This document shows, piece by piece, positions 60,801 to 64,000 of a DNA stretch of 64,000 bases. The position numbers and the translations under genes are program-made. The stretch's first letter is position 1. Each line of letters begins with the position of its first letter. This stretch comes from Ophiodon elongatus (taxonomy: Eukaryota; Chordata; Actinopteri; Perciformes; Hexagrammidae): contig JACSYO010001600.1 in the NCBI GenBank assembly GCA_016806645.1, positions 3,434,001 to 3,498,000 on the forward strand. Direction: 5' to 3'. Under the pieces are notes generated by a model. That model made no database searches and was not told where the DNA came from. It saw nothing but the letters and a program-made list of their open reading frames with translations.

Positions 60801-63800
60801 CGCATGCGTGTCTTGTCTGAGTGTTTTTCAGCTACTTTTTTTAAACAGAGAGAGAGAAAGATAGGGACTGCTGTTTGCATCATACAAGCAGGAAAGACTG
60901 TGACGTGTGGCCAATATTGGCTCTTTTTTTGTCGATGGATTATCAACTCTCAGAATCAGATGACTAGTATTAAAAAAACATTTATTAAACTCATTTATTT
61001 TTTCTTTTAATCAAATTTGTCTTAATCAAAACATCAACCTGAATCTAATCTAGTTAGAATTCAAGAGCAATTTTATTAATTCATAATTTTACCACCATTG
61101 TTTTTCAATTTATGCTAAAATTCAAATAATTAAATCATACTCTCACCACCTGTTTAGCAGCCTTTATATTTAAGCCACGACACCCAGCATAAGGTGGGAA
61201 ATAAGATTGCTGCTATTATTTTCTCTTCACAGTAATTCCAAATGTGTTTTCAAGTTTTTGATGTGTTGCACAAATACAGTAATCATTGAAACACGGATAC
61301 AGAATTTAAAAGGTGCCCTTATAAAGTGTTTGTGTCATCAGGAACGTTCTAAATGAGACATTCAGAAGCCATTTTTTTTTTTCACTGACCTTAATTGCTG
61401 CTGCAAGCCAAGTTTATGTCACATTTTAATGCACTTAATCTTTACTCAGTGTCAGCCGCGGCTCCCGAGGTCCATCCACATAGATCTAATTGCATAACAA
61501 GCACATAACGAATGAATGAAAACAACAGTGTCTGTGTAAAGAACACCCGAGGCTCTTAAGGACGTGCACAGTAAGTACAGCCACCCCCGTCCTGGGTGAA
61601 ATAGCCCCATGGATCTTCATAAGGAGGCCAGGGCTCCATGCACCACAGCAGCTGACATCCATCTGAGTCTCACTGGTTCATCGGAAAAGATGTGTGTGTT
61701 TGTGAGAATGCGACATGTCTGAGGTCCTTTTTCATTTTCACTTCTCTTTCGTGTTCACAGGTCCTTTGTGTTAGTGTGGCATTGGGTGCTGACTCCATGA
61801 CAGGTTTGATGCATGAATCGCGGGCTAGTCTTCTGACCGTATTAAGCCCCATAATGCAAAAATGTATTGAAGTGGTAGCCCGTCCCTTTGTCAGAAACTT
61901 AGCTACCATATCTGACAAAATACAGAAATGACCATAAAGCACTGGTATTACATCAAATTAAAGAACAATATGTTTGTTTCAAATGTTAATAAGGGCATGA
62001 ACAATTACTTTTATTTGACAAAATGGCATTCACAATCATAGAAATAATATAATCTGTAACTTCATTGTGAAGTTACTTATAATGAGGTTGTACCCCAAAC
62101 AGAAATCCAAAAACACTGGAAAGTAAAGTAGCGTCATTTCCCATTACAGATATAGAGCATTATTAAAATCCATTGTATTTAATCATGATTCAGAGCTTAT
62201 AAGCAATTCTCATAAATCTATCATATATCAAAACAATCAAAACAATGTATTGTATGTTTCGAGCCTTTTTATGGATCCAGTTGTCTCCTGGACCACAAAC
62301 AGAACATTAAGGGTTAAACTGTCGGACCTTTCCCTGGCTTTTTCTGTTCCTTTAGTTTACTTTATAGGTATAGGCTCCGTGCCAACATGGATAGCTTTTC
62401 ACAGTGATATTAGCAACACAAATGACTCCATGTCCTCCTGACATCCTCTAAAGAGCTAAAGCAGAGATGTTGTCCTTCTTGTCCAACAGATCAGTAGCCT
62501 ACAGTTATGTAACAGAGAGAAGACGTATTAATCAACATCATGTTTTTTTGTCCGAGTGTTTGACCTATGCCTCGAAGCTGCAGACATACCATATTACTGT
62601 TTTTTATTCTAAAAGGTGCTGTGTACTTGACTGGGCTAAGTGCACCATGGGTTAAAAAAAAGCATTACTGTGACAGAGCATAGGCGGTTATTAGCACTCA
62701 ATGCCTGGGGACAAGGAGAGCGTCCTCCTGCCCGCCAGTTGACATCCTAACCTCTGTGACTTCAATAACGGCCACACTTATGATTGAGATATGAGTTACA
62801 CAAGGACACGAAAACACATGACACTGGATGTTAATCGCTGACAGTATCTTCTCAGTCCCATGTACATTAGGATATTACTGTCACATGATAGGCTGACTGT
62901 GTAGCATAATCATGTGTATTATGAGGACATCTTTAAGGATATTCTCATAAGTAAATCATATTGTGCATAACAATAACAAAGTGATCAGTGGGGGCTTTAG
63001 AAGATTTTTAAGGCAGATGGCTCCCTCTGGTGTTGGCAGCTGATAATGTATGAGCATACATTTTTGGTCGATATGCATTGTAAAACATGATTCCAAACAC
63101 ATGAAGAAACAATATAACAGGTTTGAATAAAACATTTTGTGGAATTGAATCACTCACACGGGTGTTTTCAGACACCCTGGTTGTCATCTCTCTTTCTCTC
63201 CTGTTGAGTTCTGTTGCACCTCAGGTTTTTTTTTTACAAAAGCACATGTATAAATGATAAAATGAATGATGGTTATATTCTGCTTCAGTGTCTTCAGGCA
63301 TTGTGCATGCTGGCTTACCGTCACACTGTCACGTCTTATACTGGGGCACTTAAATAGAACAGCGCCATCGTTAAAGGGATTATAGCAGCTGGGATTTTCC
63401 GACTATGACAAGTTGAAATGTGAATGATTAGCTCTCTAATCAATAGAATAATTAAAAACACCTGGGTTTGCAGGGACAGAACTACACTCCACCTGAATAT
63501 GAAGTGATTTTCTGACATGCCTTTCTATAATAAGTCTACCATTAGGTCCTTCATAAAGTAATTGTAACTATCTCATCTAACCGCAGGCCTGTATGCTACG
63601 GGAAGTTACTTTGCAGTGCAAATTTGAGTATGTTTTACCTGATCCCTACCAGTAATTAAACTGGTCAGAAGAAAAACCCATTTTTCTTATCTCTTCTTAT
63701 TCAGTGTGAGAAATTGGTTTTAAGTCACCCTAATGTTTAATTCTAACTCTACTTTAAGATAAAGAGAGGGGAAGGGTGCAATGGTGGTGTCGGGGTTAAA

Positions 63801-64000
63801 GTTTTGTCCAGAACAAATCATATCCATTATTAAAATACACCATGGACTAATTTTGGTCCTCTCTAGTACAAGTTCTCCTTCATAATTTCATAATTTCCAT
63901 CCAGGTAAGTTTATAGAGATGAAGCTAAGTTTAATGTGATTCGGTCTGCTGATTTTTCAGTAATGTGCACAAGAACATATGACACATGAAACACATGAAT
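57831..64000. other. Downstream intergenic region
   Basis: No coding exon or RNA gene recognised. Apart from the repeat at 58155-58525 and short microsatellites ((GT)n at 58820-58842, (CA)n at 59646-59672), it is AT-rich sequence with scattered short open frames that lack family resemblance or splice context. Confidence 0.6.
58155..58525 (+). repeat. Percomorph dispersed repeat (TGAGGCTGTGCTTTGAG family)
   Basis: Reads TGAGGCTGTGCTTTGAGCC, AAATGCTAACATCAGCATGC, ATTTAGCAGGTATAATGTTA, AGCTGAGGCCGATGGGAATG and ATGGAAATCCATCGAACAGC, the order seen in a repeat abundant in percomorph genomes. One of the better clues to the organism. Confidence 0.65.

Noticed and set aside
61692..61931. Possible exon of a neighbouring gene preceded by TTCACAG
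   Set aside because: An acceptor-like CAG and a short open frame exist, but there is no matching donor, no recognised protein family and no second exon.

Overview
The window is vertebrate genomic DNA, almost certainly from a ray-finned fish and probably a percomorph teleost. The evidence is one multi-exon ion-channel gene with GT-AG introns, abundant (CA/GT)n microsatellites, and several dispersed repeats I recognise as typical of teleost genomes (hAT elements ending in CAGTGG or CAGTAGCGG, the AGGGCTGCAACTA family, the GACTGTATATAA family, and a percomorph repeat full of GCTAACAT-type words). No bacterial operon, CRISPR array, rRNA or tRNA gene was seen.

The only protein-coding gene I can support is a complete kcnh8 (Elk1/Kv12.1 voltage-gated potassium channel) on the + strand, from the ATG at 7452 to the TAG at 56243. 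All 16 coding exons were placed by eye from recalled family homology, splice consensus and codon phase. They join into 3,174 nt (1,057 residues plus stop) with no frameshift or premature stop. In order, the exons encode the PAS-cap and PAS domain, S1-S6 with a K/R-every-third S4 and an SVGFGN selectivity filter, the C-linker, the cyclic-nucleotide-binding homology domain ending in the YNL intrinsic-ligand motif, an acidic poly-Glu tract, and a C-terminal coiled coil.

Layout: 1-7200 is upstream intergenic DNA (TA-rich tract, a putative solo LTR, transposon fossils, two CTCF-like motifs). 7200-7527 is a CpG-rich 5' region plus exon 1. 7528-21122 is the very long intron 1, which starts with a perfect palindrome made of two RE1/NRSE-like (REST-binding) sequences. 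21123-56243 holds exons 2-16, with introns carrying two hAT insertions bounded by intact 8-bp target duplications, a roughly 1-kb purine-rich tract and many microsatellites. 56244 to about 57.8 kb is the probable 3' UTR with several AATAAA signals. The rest, to 64000, is downstream DNA in which no gene was recognised.

The most interesting signal is the head-to-head RE1 palindrome at 7874-7917. If functional, it would place this neuronal channel under REST control from just inside intron 1. Other notable points are a splice donor (exon 15) that is itself the first unit of a (GT)43 microsatellite, a 39-nt frame-preserving small exon (exon 12), and a hAT transposon that has split an older repeat and carries its own foldback. 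The exon structure rests on remembered family sequence, not on an alignment run here.
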